Of a stretch of 64,000 nt of DNA, positions 14,364 through 28,640 are shown piece after piece. The stretch lies in contig NW_019091487.1 in assembly GCF_001949145.1 (NCBI RefSeq), positions 727,000-790,999 on the forward strand. Direction: 5' to 3'. Positions within the stretch are counted from its first letter, which is position 1, and every line of letters begins with the position of its first letter. Position numbers and translations under genes: made by a program. This DNA is from Acanthaster planci (taxonomy: Eukaryota; Echinodermata; Asteroidea; Valvatida; Acanthasteridae). Under the pieces are notes generated by a model. The model was not told where the DNA came from and made no database searches. It saw only the letters and a program-made list of their open reading frames with translations.

Positions 14364-14499
14364 GTTGATAGTGTAGTTCCTCATAGGATCACCACGACGA
14401 CAGACGAAGAAAAGAACAACTCTGGGGGAGGGGGATGTTGGACACAAACTTCCAAGGCAAGTATCCTCTTGTACTCACACACACTCACAGCTGACGAAT

Positions 14500-15000
14500 G
14501 AGGTCCCTAGAAGCAAGCTCTCTAGGTGCTCTTTCTCACCGATTTGGCTTGTTCTTGACCTTTGGGAAAGCGAGTCCGCAGTAGCCAGCTCCCCTAACTG
14601 ACCAATCCCCAATTTGGTACCCTTGAGAGGCCCAGGCCTTTGCCCTGTCAACGGCTGTCACCTTACCCCATCCGTGGCGTCCAGAGTTTAGCTTGAGTGC
14701 GACAGCTTCCGCTGTGCTGAAGTGAAGCCCGCGCATGCAAGCGAGGCCTCCAAAGAGCAGATTGCACGTGTCGTAGCGGCAATGAACCCTCACGAGTCGG
14801 TGGGGGTCCAGAGTCGTTTGGGTTTGTGTCAAACGAGGGCGCCTCTGAGGGAATGCAGTAGCAATTGTAAGAGTGTCCCTCGTATGCGAAAACCAAGATC
14901 CGTCAACAGTTCACTTGTGCTGGCTTCGGCAGAATTCTCCAGAGATTTTAGCAAACGCCATAAATGCTGACACAGGGGCGGTGGAAAACTGCTTGAGAAA
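14500..15000 (-). promoter_or_regulatory. Possible PTP4A promoter / non-coding 5' exon region
   Basis: This segment just upstream of the first PTP4A coding exon is clearly richer in G+C and CpG than its surroundings. On the minus strand it has a CCAAT-box element in inverted form (ATTGGTCAG, about 14600) and donor-like sites (GGGTAAGG, CGGTGAGAA). That would fit an upstream untranslated exon, but no transcription start can be assigned. The open frame here resembles no family I know. Confidence 0.25.
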
Positions 15001-17925
15001 AGAATGCCAACAAGAATCATGTTATCTATTTATAAGATTCGTTTTAAAAATGTACTTTACAAGCCACCAACAGAAAAAATCACAAGTGCAAACTCCCAAA
15101 ATAAATGTACATGTAGCAGCCTGTACATGCAATAAGGAGATCATGGGCATCATAAACTCTTGGTTCTCTTAAATTCATACTCATAGAGCCCTTCTGTGTT
15201 TGTAAGCCACTTGAACCAAGTTGAATGGCCAATAGACTACTGTACCACCACTTCCACTCCCCTTGTACATATGCTGTATATGTGTCAGACATAACACAGA
15301 CACTTCACAAACACTACTTGCTGAGCACTCCTCTTACCCCCCATGTGAACCCTCCTAAGGATTCCATGACTCATGATACATGTACATACAATGCAACCAC
15401 CAACCTCACAGCTGCCTACATGTACATACATGTACATGTACATGTACATGTACCATACAATGCACATGTGCAACTTACATGTACACAATACTGCATACAT
15501 GAACATGTATGACCTTCCATTTCACATGCATACCGGTACATGTACATGTACCTCTCAAGTTGAGTGCATGCATGTACATGTACAATATATTTAGTCCGTT
15601 CATCCTACACTGTACATGTACATGTACCGTAGTTCAACTGCAAACTGGAAAAATAACTACCGGTATAAAATCAGCAAGCCAGTTGGATCACTTGAAAATT
15701 ACCACCAGACTGCATTCATGCAAATTTGAATGGCACACTTTGATTCTGTGACCTCTGTACTGGTACCAGCTGTGGTAAAAAACATCCCACGGTGGTAATG
15801 TTGATCGGTGGTAATGTTGATCGGTGACTTGTGTAATCAAGTGGAGTTAAAATAAATAAGGAAACGGGAACATGGCACAAAGAATCTATGTCACAAAAGA
15901 AATACAAATTTTATTTACACCAATTTCACACCAAAAAAATTCCGGGGTTGGAGTGTGGCTTCTTGTTTAGTTAACTTTAAACAAACTCCAAGAATTATGA
16001 AGAATTCAAAAAAAAAAGACAGTCAATGAGGAGATCTATAACAAATAAAGCAAAGACTTTCCTCAGTATATCAATCATTTTGTGAGACAAATTCATTAAT
16101 GTTGCCAGAACGGTAAAAATTATGAACGTAATTCTATGCAATTACAGAAAGAATACATCTTGTTAGTGTCATCATTAAATTCCTTGTCACATGTATATGT
16201 ACCTAACATGAAAATGCAGTTGAACTCATGACAATCCCGAAATCTGTTTATAAATTGTCCACTGTTTGGATGAAATGCAAAATTTGTTGATATTTGTAGT
16301 AGTGTACATTTGTAAAATGCACTCCAGTATAAGTCTTGTGCAAATTACACACTAAATTCTACTTTACATGGACCAGGTCCCCCAAGTGTAACCGTCAACC
16401 TTGTGATTGGACCGCTCCAAGTAAAAGATTTCAGTGTTTTGGGGGGGAGGGCACAAAAAAACACTGAAAAACTATCAACAAACAGCAATGGATTTATCAG
16501 GATAGGAGACAAGCATATCCCAACTACACTGTAATATGATCATTCATGCATCAGTGTGATCAATTCCAGATTGAATAAATACTTGTACATGTATGGTACC
16601 TTAGATGCAAGGAATGAACAGCAATGTATGGTATGAGATAAAAAATCTGCTCTATTAAATACAATTAAGTCTGGCTGGGCCGTAGGGAACCAGGCTCAGA
16701 CGAAGGAGGCAGATAGTAATCATTGGATTAGAGATACTATGATTTCATCAAGAGAAGTCAACTGCCACGAACCACCTCTATGCACAAACACTGATAGCGC
16801 ACGCAAACCTTCATGCCATCAGTTTGGACCTTTATACAAACTTCAAAGCAAACACTACACAGAAGATTATGATCTTAAAAATATTTCACTCTTCAAGTTT
16901 TTGTTTAAAGCTCCTTTTTGATATACTGCCAATTTGCTACGAATGAACTACATATAATGACAGAACTTTCTTCTGAAACAAAACAGCCACTTCAATTCCA
17001 ATGGTGAGACTGATCTGACAATATTACAAGCACCATAAATACACCCATACCTGTTTTACATATTAAGTGCGGACATTCCTTTGTTCTCCTGTGGTTAAGG
17101 AAACTTGAGAAAAATGCTCCTTTTTCTCCAACAAGAATAACTCCTTCGAGCTGCATTTTTGATGATGATTTCCTGGACTGTTCCTCTTTATTTTGCTACC
17201 GATAACTTCGACCCCAAAATGCCTCTGATTACTGTTTTTCAGAGAGGGGAAAACATTGTGTGGACGTGTGCCAGTCCACACAATGCCATCATACCCTACA
17301 TTATGAGGACTTCCTTTGTGCAGAGGTCCACACTATGTATGCCACGCCTGCACATCTACACATGTACAGTATATGTACATGTGCATAAACAGGGCAGTGG
17401 AAGACCAGTACGATCATACAGCTACATGTACATGTACATGTACATGTAGGACAATACATGAATAGCACATGCTAATGCTTGTGTCATGCTTGCATTAAAA
17501 GCCTTTTGAGCGAGACCGACCAGCCAGTCAAAGCATATCAATGTAATCAATGACGCAACTGGAAACTGCAGAGGGGGAACTAGTGATTGGACATTTTTAG
17601 ATTGCATATAAAAACAAAAGCAGATACAGTCCATGTATGCTCTGGAAAACTCAGTGACATGTAACTGTGACCTCAAGAATTTTACTAACAATCTTATCTT
17701 TATCAACTACCGTACTATATTCACAATGCTTACTGCCATACATGTAAGTCAATTCTCAGAAATTTGTCACCACAAATGACAGCTGAGGAGCTTACATTAA
17801 GATGATCTACAGATCAAAAGTTAACCCAGTCTAAATGCAACTGTCTAATATCACCCTTTGTGAAATATGTATCCACATGTATGTAAATATGTAGTACATT
17901 ACAGGTGACAGCAGTGTGTAGATAC
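15000..17925. repeat. Intergenic region dense in ACATGTAC palindromes
   Basis: No gene recognised. From 15370 to 15640 and again at 17360-17450 the sequence is largely built of alternating ACATGT/GTACAT words, often with CCGGTACATG. These words are their own reverse complement, which creates mirror-image open frames on both strands with Tyr-Met or His-Val repeats; these are not genes. Confidence 0.7.
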
Positions 17926-18432
17926 TAGGGCTGAGTCAATTCAAATGATTCCCTATCCGAATATTCAACCTTCAATTTAATCAAATATTCGATCTAAGCA
18001 TATTATTGATAATTAAGCCATACATACAAAATCAGTTGCAATAACGCACACAATTGTATGTTATAATCACTATATGTACATGTATTATGTAATAACTTCT
18101 CACGTCTAGGAATACATTGTATCTTCAGTCACAAATCCCACAATTTAGCAAGATTTAACAGACTAACAATACTTTTAGCCCTGTTGAAAATTTCTATTCC
18201 ATTTAAATTTTTTAATGAGTAATTTCTTTTTGGAATCATTGTGAGATTCCTGTCACTTTTCATTTGATTCTGTTTGAAACAAGCATCCATAGTGAAATTT
18301 TCCCATTTAAAACAAACGAAAATTCTACCTTAGTTCCTTTTCTTGAATTCTGCATTTGAATATTCAAATTAGGAAAATAACATTCAAATATTCGCTAATT
18401 GATCAAACATTTAGATATTTCCCACAGCCCTA
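17926..18432. mobile_element. hAT-type non-autonomous element (MITE), 507 bp
   Basis: The ends are inverted copies of TAGGGCTG (17926-17933 and 18425-18432). The flanks are a perfect 8-bp direct repeat GTAGATAC (17918-17925 and 18433-18440), the target-site duplication expected for hAT superfamily transposases. Inside there are further inverted TTCAAAT/ATTTGAATATTC segments near each end and no transposase. A related, end-damaged copy lies at 37057. Confidence 0.9.
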
Positions 18433-18440
18433 GTAGATAC

Positions 18441-20850
18441 ATGAACATAGATAGATATATGTAAAGCTTAATTAAATCCAGGATTGAAAATTCCATGTCA
18501 TTTCTCATTAAAAAATACAATAATTATTAAAAATACACCACAATCCACACAAAGATCTTATTAACTCACTCACAGACATACATGTAAAACAATGTCACAG
18601 TTTATTTACACATGTGCTTTCCTATGGCAATGAGGTGGGACAGGAGTTATCAAACCCTCATAGGAAAGCACACATGTAAACAAAACTTGACAAAATTATG
18701 CTTTACATGTACTGCTGGTACCAGAACATGTCCATGTACATAACCAAAACATCCAAAAGTCACAACCACCTGCAATGCAGAACATACCGGTAACCAAGGA
18801 GGAATGGAGCATAACAAAAGGTGTATTGTGAATATCGATACCTTGTTCAACTAGACTCTACACAAAATACATGTTTACCAACAACAAAACATGCTTAGAA
18901 ACAAACCTTGTTTATAACTCCAAACAGACAATGGCTAATGAGTGCGTATACTGAACTCATAATGCATTATACATGCTAGAACATGTACAATACAAGGAGA
19001 AATTCCTATTGGTTTGATATTCAGCACATCAATGGTCTGTACCAAGTGGACAGGCCATACATTGAATGATGGATGAATAATGAATTGCTAATATTTGTTA
19101 GTACATGTATGCATGACTGACCTATGCTCATGGCTTGGAGAATGCATACCAGGTCCGGTACATGTACAGTGTACATGCTGATTGCGACACTCCAGATTTC
19201 ACATAAAGGGGTTTTTTGGCCATCGTCTTAATGCACGTTCACACTGTTTGCATTAGAATGCAGATCAGGGTTCTAAATACACTGTTACTACAATACATGT
19301 TTTTGCGCAATATGCAAGAATACTAAAGATTTCTGTGCAGAAACAACACTCAGCCAGGTATAACTCAAACTCAGCTATACGATGAGTGTACAGTCAACAT
19401 GTACCCAGGCTGAATATGCCTCGTTCACCTGCCACATCAACATTCATGTACTGGTATATTTACACTATTTTTAAACTGAATGCAACAAAATACAGTAGGT
19501 TAACATGCACTGCAGCAACGATCAATGTTCATGTCTTCCTAATCTAATTTACATCAATGTTCACTGAAGATCCTTTTTATTTGTGACCAAGGTGTGTAAA
19601 AAGATGTGGTTGACAACACATACACCAATTCACACTACATAAAGTGTATGTACTGCACTTGTACATATTGTTTGTACTGGTACACTTACCAGTAATGCAA
19701 CGATGGAACATGTTCTCCTACGGTACATGCACATGTAGGGCCTACATGTACAGTTTACAAAAATGCAAGGCATGTTATGGATATCTTTCACTGCTTACAA
19801 TTTGCATTCACAATATCAATTAAATTCTCAAGTGATGCCTTTTACTTGTTTGCATTACATCGCAAAAGTACATGTCTAATGCATTATCCTCTATGGCTTT
19901 CTCTGAACAGTATTTTTCCTGCAATGTATTTCATTAATTACATGTACCAAATCATACATGTACACTGTACTTCTAGAGGTATGTTTTTCACTCATAAGCC
20001 TGGAGAAAACTGACACAACAGCTGCCATCCTTTTCACAGAATCTGAAATCCAACCACTTAGACTCAGACACTGCCCACGGGAATATGCAATGACTTATTA
20101 ATTTCCTACATTACAATCTGTGTGTAGACTGAGAGGTTAAGGGATGTGTGGGTGCGTGTCCAGTAAGGTACTGTACATGTACGTGTGTACACGCCAGCCC
20201 TGCCAAGGTCAAACAAAAAGACCTGCATCACGTTTCTATTACAAGTAAAAGCTCATTTCTGGGAAGGTGCTGTGGTGTAGGCCATGTACATGTACATTGT
20301 AGCTGAGGAAATAACACCTCCACCCACACGCAGAAAGGTCACCACGTAGTATAGGCCACTAGCCAAACAACCAAGACTCCCAGTTGAGTGCCAGTTTACC
20401 TCAGTTTAAAAAGGCTACAACATGCTACATGTACAATGTACATAAGAATATCAAACTAATCAACAGAAATACTTGTTCTTTCAATATTTACCACATGCCA
20501 ACTAATGATTTAATTAAATAATGGTTTTTATCCAGAATTTGACAACATATAGGCCTACCGCTTAACGATACATGATATTTACATAAAGTGTACCAGTACC
20601 CGGTGCCTACATGTACAGTACATGTAATTACTTGCAAAGTCATGAATGCACAATTTTCATTTTTTGTTTTCTGTCCTGAGAAGATTTTAGAAGTTATGTT
20701 GTCGATGAACACAATTACATGTACTTAAACACTGCACTATAATATGGTCCATCCCACAAAGTGTACATGTACATGTATGTACTGTACGTTTAAGTCAACA
20801 CAATAATCATAGGACCAGCATTTGTACTATACATCATCATGTACATGTAC
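18441..20850. other. Intergenic, no gene recognised
   Basis: AT-rich sequence with scattered TACATGTA/GTACATGTAC words. No conserved protein, structural RNA or transposon end was recognised. Confidence 0.4.
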
Positions 20851-20853
20851 CGG

Positions 20854-20987
20854 TACTTACATGTAGAAATGCTGGTCCAACCAAGGAATGAGGAAAATAC
20901 CTCATGTATACATGTACCGCTACTTACATGTAGAAATGCTGGTCCAACCAAGGAATGAGGAAAATACCTCATGTATACATGTACATG
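20854..20987. repeat. 67-bp tandem duplication
   Basis: Two almost identical 67-bp copies begin at 20854 and 20921 (TACTTACATGTAGAAATGCT start), each ending in TATACATGTAC. They are flanked by palindromic TACATGTA tracts, which may have promoted the duplication. Confidence 0.9.
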
Positions 20988-21805
20988 TACCAAATTAATT
21001 ATACCAACAATAAGACACAGCTTGGTGGTACCATGGAGGAAGGAATAGACCCTCCTCCATAGTGGTACAGTAATACTAGTGTACATGTACACCTGCTGGC
21101 ACACTGTTCACATTTGTGACATTTTAAAATTGCTTAACCTAAAAACCAACAGCAAGTGTTTGTCCTACTACCAGTTCATTTGTATCAACCTAACAGAATG
21201 TTGTTTCTCAAGTTGAGCCAGTGAGCCTGCCCAGATGTTAAATTCATCAGGGTTAGGGACAGATTGCTGCCAACCGGGATAGCCAACACTACTGGCATGA
21301 CTTTTGACTCACCCCAGACCAATCAAACAACAGCCAAGCATCATCATAGTAGTAGGAATGGAAGGAAAGGCGATGGGGTTGTCACCCACCTACAGGCCAA
21401 TTAGGCCCAAATTTCTGCTTCCTGTGGGGGAAGCATTTGAAAACCATGCCAAAGCATTGAAGGATACCACTCCTAAACCATTTCCTCAACTCTGCACAAT
21501 TGACCTGAAGACCAAACCATAGGCCAAACTTAACTGTATCAATCTGGTGACAAATGGCATTTGGACCCCACTACGGTAAATCTGGACTCTTTCTTCGATC
21601 ATTACAAGTTAGTTGTCACTGTTCTGCGCTCTAGCTTGTGCACAACAAAGGGAATAAGTCCACCATTTCATATAGTCCAAATTAACCTTCCTTGCCTTGA
21701 CATGCAGGACTGTTTGGTAACAAATGGAAGTGCACATTTTTTTAAAAACAACATAAAATATAAAGCAAAACGTCTACTTAACCCTAACCCCCTAGGCTCC
21801 TGCAC

Positions 21806-21898
21806 NNNNNNNNNNNNNNNNNNNNNNNNNNNNNNNNNNNNNNNNNNNNNNNNNNNNNNNNNNNNNNNNNNNNNNNNNNNNNNNNNNNNNNNNNNNNN
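21806..21898. other. Assembly gap (93 N)
   Basis: Run of N. The left flank contains CCTAACCCCCTAGGCTCC and the right flank TAGTTAGGGTTAATTC, so repeated sequence probably caused the break. Confidence 1.
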
Positions 21899-21959
21899 TA
21901 GTTAGGGTTAATTCTTTTCCTTGCATAAAATAATTCATCTAACCTTGGTAAATTGGCTG

Positions 21960-22025
21960 ACTACATGTATGTACATGTACATGTATACATGTACATGTAC
22001 AATGTACCGGTACATGTACATGTAA
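21960..22025. repeat. ACATGTAC palindrome tract
   Basis: Nearly pure run of TACATGTA/GTACATGTAC, centred on CCGGTACATG. The whole tract can fold on itself. Confidence 0.8.
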
Positions 22026-22176
22026 GATGCTGAGGTGTCCCATTCCATCTGCTGAGGTGCTGTAGTCAGGGTAATTGAACGGTGTCCACCTTTATGCACT
22101 TGGGAAGTTCCTCCTTAATGTGCTTGGGAATAACACATAAGGTTCCAAATGTTCCACCCCCACCCCCTTCCTGTGT

Positions 22177-22324
22177 GAATACATGTACATGTATACTGAA
22201 TACATGTACATGTATACTGAATACATGTACACGTATACTGAATACATGTACATGTATACTGAATACATGTACATGTATACTGAATACATGTACACGTATA
22301 CTGAATACATGTACATGTATACTG
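22177..22324. repeat. 21-bp minisatellite, seven copies
   Basis: Unit TGAATACATGTACATGTATAC (21 bp, so each copy is one turn longer than the embedded palindrome) repeated seven times. Two or three copies carry ACACG for ACATG. The multiple-of-three length keeps long open frames on both strands, which should not be read as genes. Confidence 0.95.
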
Positions 22325-22646
22325 AACATGAACTGGTCTTTACTTCCTTGTACGTTTGATCTCCCTTGGAAAGACAATGTACACCACAAAATGTGTGAAC
22401 AATCACAATTTCCTTGTTTTTGGACAAAACATATTCATCCCTATTTTGAGCGGGTTATGTCCTGGATGTAAACAAGGATATAGAACTTTCCTAACCTTGC
22501 TGTGGGAAGATATCATTGAGGCATCTCTGAGGCAACACTGTAAAGACTTAAGGCTATCATACATGTACAGGACTCCATACATCCAATTAATCACTTGAAA
22601 AAAAGTGGAAAGTCTAGGCCTTTTCATACAAATATACAGCATCTTT

Positions 22647-22668
22647 TGTGTGTGTGTGTGTGTGTGTG
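22647..22668. repeat. (TG)n microsatellite
   Basis: Uninterrupted TG dinucleotides, about eleven units. Confidence 0.9.
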
Positions 22669-22669
22669 A

Positions 22670-25600
22670 GCCAAACTCTTGTCACCTTTTTAATGCTAGA
22701 TTTAGACAAAAATTTCTTAACATAGGCTGCATTTGTAGTTTGTGTTATATGATTTTTGCTTGTACATGTATAAGGTTTTTTGTTTGTACATGGTTTTTGC
22801 TTCAAAGTTGTTGTCATGATTTTTAAATTTATCAAGGGAAAATAAATTGATTTGAATCATGATGAAAAACAAATGACTGATTTTTTTTAACCTGCACTGT
22901 GAAATAAAATTTTGACCTACCGTTAGACGATTGATAGTCAGTTAACACAAGTCACTGTCAAAGAGTAACATTTTCAACATGCACAACTAGTACATTTGGG
23001 AAGTATTCAACCACGTGTACATGTAAATGTTGAAGATAAACACTTTTCACATTGATGAGCACGAAAAAAGATGGCTAATGTTTGCAAAGCTCTACTTTGC
23101 TGTTTGCTTGTATTGAATATTGCCCGGTGATTACCCCTCCTAACATACATACGTGTAAATACATGTTACCTAAAAATGGCCATTCTTCCAAAATGAGGTG
23201 GTGACAATGTAAAAAATTGTAAATTTTTTGAGAAATATTTCAGAATTTTTTATCATGACTTCGTGAACCAGCTGTGATACTCATATTGCAAACTGCAGTG
23301 TGATTGCACACAGCTGGAAAGTTTGAACTAATGCTGCAGTTAAACATGTAATTCCAAGTAACATGGACTCTTATGAATCACCTCTTTTAACATTTAGACA
23401 CAGTCAGGCTACAGTAGAGTCCTAGAACCTTCCATAGGCCTCATGTGTATGTACCATTTATTACCAGTAGTTTCACTAAATACATGTAGGTCATAACCCA
23501 AATCAAACCCCTCAGGTTTCATCCCAAAACAGTCCTAAAACTGTCCAACCCTAACCTCCCTCAAGCCTCCAAAATCCTTCGGGCAGTTTTGGAGAATTTG
23601 GATGATTGAGGGTGAATGGCAAAAGTGCATGGCTGATTGCGAAGGATGCCATGAGTGAAGATCCTAGGTAAGACCTTTGGTTTTTCTTGCTCAGTCAAGC
23701 ATCAACTGCACTGCTCAAGAATGCCATTCAAACTGCCTCAAATGAGAAGAATTGCCACAGGATTTTGAAGCATTGAGGCAGTAGGTACACCTCCAAATAA
23801 CATTTTCAAGAAATTTGGGGGATTTTTGAGGACAGTTACATGTACCAGTAAAAAAGCCTAGGGGGTTAAGGTTAATACACCTACGTACATATCCTGTAAG
23901 AATCAGTTGGAATCCAAGATTCCAACAATGGTGGTTAGTTTTACTCACCTTAGCAAAGAGAAATGTCCCATTCAGGTGGGAAACTCTCCTGTCACTGAGC
24001 TCCAAGTTGCCATCTTATTGTAGCATTTCAAATTGTACTCATGTCAAGGCTAATATCAACGATGTATGCATGCCTACCGTACATGTACACCAGCAACTGC
24101 TTCCAGAACAGCACGGCGACCAGCGTACGACCTGATTTGGTCTGAGCCAATGGAAGTGGTGCCATTCAGATGGTCATCAGCATACGGTACATGTACATAT
24201 ATATGTGTGCACTCACCAGACTCAATGTATGAATGGTACACTTGACTGGCACATTGTGATGTTATCGATATTATCCCCAAACATGAGCAAACAGATTGAA
24301 TTGCTACCGCAACAAGATGGTAACTTTGAGCTTGACAACAGGAAGTTTTCCCACTTAAACAGGAAATTTCTTACTTACTGGATCAGTCTATTGGGATCTT
24401 TTGATTCCCACTGAATCTTACAGTGGGCACCTTACTTGTACACTATGTAGTTTCAGGACTGTTTGGGGGTGAATTTCAAGGATTTTGATCAGGAGTATGG
24501 ACGTATGAGCTATTCTGAGTGAAATTAATGTTGCACTGGGCCTATAGAACTTGAAGATTCTGGGACTCCTGACCATGCCCAAATGTAAAAGAGGCAATTC
24601 GTAGAGTTGTTGTTACTCGGACTACAGAAGGAGTTTGCAAACAAGTCAATTAGCTTGGGACGCACACGCGGAAATGTGCCACTCAAAATTTTAAGCTCAA
24701 AAATCATTGAGATACATTAAATGTGATACAATGAACATGATGTAGAGCCGAATTATGCCAGTGGAATGAACTTTCATGTTTTGCGTCTACCACCCGCAAC
24801 ATTATTTTCATTATTTATAAAAAAATCATTATTATTAAAAAAAATCTGAATTTTTTCTTGTTTTCTTTTCTCCCACCCCCCAAAAAACACTGCATAAAAA
24901 TATAAAAGTGCCAATAAAGTGTCACTTCCCTTTCTACTTACTGTTAGTACACATACATGTACGGTACCTCCATGCACACTGGATAAAAACAACTAGATGT
25001 AGCCCTAGCTGGCTTGGCCAGCCACAACCCAAGGCAAACATGTACACTATCCTAATGCACATGTACACCAACAAGCTTGATTGCTGAGAAACTTCAAAGA
25101 TTAAAAAAGATGGACAAAATTCAAGTACTGAACAATCTGATTGGCTGAAGTCTGGAAGGTCACAGCCAAATGGCCAATAGCAGTTGCTGTTTCAGCGTAC
25201 ATGTATCAAGTTTGGAAACGAAAAGGTTCTTGTTTGATGATCCTGTGCACGGACTTCTCATGACCATGGGAACGTGAGCAACGGACTCTTGCACTGCTTT
25301 TCTCCGTGCAATTTACAATGAATGAGATATTTTCATTGATGTTTGAGTGATACATATACATGTACATGTATTTAAACTTGATGGCTTAATTGATGTAAAT
25401 GAATACGGTATTTAAGCGCAATGCTTATGGATTAAACATGTACATGTATGCATGCAAACTAATTTTCAATTTCAACATATTTCAGTTTTCACATGCAAAA
25501 CATGAAGTTGTATTCCCGTACCTTTAGTATTGTGAACACATTAAAGAAATGTTTCTGAATTTGGATTTTTTTTTTATCAAAATAGTGGGTGGCTGAGTCA

Positions 25601-28600
25601 ATTTATCTTGCTGAAATTAAAAATTCACTTTTCATTGAATAAATTAATTAAAGAAAAAGGAATTAATCGTTTGACTTGAATGAACTACGCACTGCGCCAG
25701 CATTTTTGAAATTGCGATCTTTTCCAGCTTCGTTCACAGATACTGACACATGTAGACTGGCCTGTGCATCGTGTACATGTACATGTGAAACTCCATGAGT
25801 GAAGGTGATTTATCGGTAGACTTTGAAGCCGGGGCCAGCCTGGCATTCGTAGCAGTTATAAGCCTTACAATGCAGCAGGGTACCTATGTGCACAATCAGC
25901 TTTCACAGCGCCAGCGTTGATTACCAGTTACTTTTACCGCTGGATTGTTCAGCTACATGTACTTGAATCCAAAACTAAAAGGACAGCTGCATGGCTTGGT
26001 ACTACATGTACATGTATGTGCTGCATGATACAAATTCATGTTTGAGTGCTCAGCATAATAACAAGCACCGAGTTTATTTTGAGCATTATCTGAGCAAGGC
26101 TCAAACCAATGCAACTACGTAAAACCAATGCACACGTGCACCTGCAGCGTACAGCATTTGACGGTAGCACGTGTACCGGTAGGCCTACAATGTAATCTAA
26201 TAACTGTATGAAGTTTGTATGAATTTGTCTAGATGAGGGTATATGGAGTCATAATAAAACAGCCGTCATTGGAAATAATTTGTCAACTCCGCAGGCATCC
26301 CCTAATCGTGAAGCAACTTGCATCATGTACGTTGTGTTGTGGAAGCACACATCAAGAAGCATGCATGGTAAACCGATTCCAACAGCTAGAAATAGCGAGA
26401 AAGACTTGGAATGGCCAGGAGATAGTAACACCCATGACAACATAACACATTCCGAACTTCAACAACTTGTAAACACAAAACAATCAAAAAGAAAACCTCA
26501 GAAATATTTTTGCGACTTACTTCACAAAATGAGATTCCCCTTATGTATCATGTATCCATGTAAAGGTCTTAGTGCATGTATTTTTAGCAGTCCAGTGAAG
26601 CCCTGTTTTCTGTTTGATAATCGCAGAGTTCAAGGAGTGATGGCCAGTCCATTTTATACAACACCTGCATAAATCCCGTCATCTGATTGATGGATCGTTG
26701 ACCACATGGCATTGAATTATTTTTACACACAGCTAGCACACGATGCGTGCACAACGCACTCGCAGAGTGCAAAAAATTTATAACTGTGCATTAGAAATGG
26801 ATAACGAACAGCTCCGGATCAATTGTACGGCAGCTTATGGAGGCACAAGTTTCTTTTATGACAAAATGATGAGCAATCAAGCTCTTACATGTACATGTAG
26901 CTCCACTGTTCACAGTCGTACAAAATAATTACAAGAACTTGTTTTGTAATAATGCCGATGCTGCCAACATATGAAAACAGATACAATGCAGCCAAATGAT
27001 TAAACAAGCTCAAAATATCATGTTGAAAAATGAGCAGATTCACAACTGGATAACTTCCAGTTTGAATCAGTTAATTCACCAAGCTGTGCTCAGAAAATCA
27101 GATGATGGGGATTTATACAAGTGTTGTATAAAACAAATAATAAATGTTTCGCATTCGTGGTAAGAGTAACTCTATTCGGTGACTAACGGTATGTTCCACT
27201 CGCCTGTTACCTGTTGCAATTATTCTAACCATTGCACTCATAAAACGTTCATTATTTACCAGCTGATGCACCACTGTGTAATATAAAAAATCTCATGTCA
27301 ACAATTTTGCATGTTTTACTTGGGACATATTTGGACTTGAAAGTGCCAGAAGCAAAAGTGCCGTGACAGGAATTTATGGCGTAGTCGCAGCACGGCATTC
27401 AACATGGCCGCCACCATGCATGGGCTTATACTAAATGAAAAAAAAATCTTATTTTTTTTAAAATTAAAATTGGGGGTGGGTCACAACAGCTTGGAAATCA
27501 AAATTTCAAAACATCGAAAATTTTGAAGGGCCTCTTATTTGTTGGGTGTGATTGGTTGATCTGTTCAGTCTCTCGAGTTTTACGATCAGTTGTCACATTG
27601 CACAATTTGCTAATATTTCCACCATAGGTAGTTTATTTCTGCACTTTAAGAATCTTTTTTATCAGGTAACATCACTGCTCATCCATTTTTAGTAGGCCCA
27701 GTCGAACTGACCACCATGACCACCACAACCATGGCAACAGGAACTTTTAAAGTCAATGAAAATTTAAGTTTCCCAGGAATGTGCAACTTTCCGAACAAAT
27801 GTGATGTGACCCTTCACATGGTGAGCTGAGCTTTGTCATTTGGGTTCATACATGTACATGTAACACACCCAAATGTAGGTACATGTATAACACCCACACC
27901 CAAGTTAAGACATTTCTTATTCTTACCTCACACAACTGTCCTTTTACAATTGAGTGTCTGTCCCAAACAAGCTACTCCAGCTTTAAATCACTCCTGAATG
28001 TTCGTAAAACTTTTGGTGCAAACTTTAACAAAATTCTAAAATTCCATTTTTTTACATAGAGAACTTGGAGGAAAGCCTTCAAATGCTATACTATAGAATT
28101 TTTTGTTCTTTTTTCCGCAAGAATTTCCATTTTTCTTTCTTCCCCAAGATCTCGCACTTGGGAAAATAAAGCTTTGAAAAGAGGGCTGATGTGATGTAAA
28201 CCAGGCAAAAAAGTCAGCATTGCGCACTAAGGCCTGCATTGCATGTAGGCCTACATCATGCAAATGGGTTTGCACTTTGGGTCTGCCAGTCACAGCAAAA
28301 TGCCTGGCAGAAAGCTCTGCAGACTTTGTAAATTCCCACACAAACATCTTATCACAATACAGTTTGTAGGCCTATCACTGAATTTCTCTGGTTTCAAGTT
28401 TTAATTTGATGTAGACCTATACATTTGTTTGAATGTTTAATTTTGGGGTAAAATATAGCTACATGTACCAAATGACAAAGCTCAGCTCACCATGTGACTA
28501 TAAATTATTTTAGAAACCTCAAATTATGGACACAATCTTGTTTTCAGATAGGCTTTGCCCTTGGCCTATCATAAGCCCTAGGCCTACATTTACCATGTTT

Positions 28601-28640
28601 ATGATAGTACTTTGTACATGTTGTAGGTTGTCTCCTAATC
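22670..28640. other. Intergenic, no gene recognised
   Basis: About 6 kb with only short open frames, none resembling a known protein. There are dispersed ACATGTAC words and GTAGGCCTAC words. An ATG in the context AACATGGCCGCCACCATGC at 27404 looks like a start or YY1 site, but the frame dies after about 40 residues without a convincing donor. Confidence 0.4.

Noticed and set aside
14536-14832. 98-codon GC-rich minus-strand frame upstream of PTP4A
   Set aside because: No family resemblance and no splice support; more likely promoter or untranslated exon.
21780-21920. Telomere-like CCCTAACCCC / TTAGGG near the gap
   Set aside because: Only one or two units on each side; not an array.
22066-22471. 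Overlapping 107-129 codon open frames on both strands
   Set aside because: They are created by the 21-bp repeat, whose length is a multiple of three and whose core is palindromic.
26280-26672. 130-codon open frame
   Set aside because: No recognisable domain, no splice context and composition like its surroundings.
27404-27520. ATGGCCGCCACCATGC start resembling the TRMT11 start region
   Set aside because: The frame decays into poly-A/T sequence without homology; probably a chance or YY1-type site.
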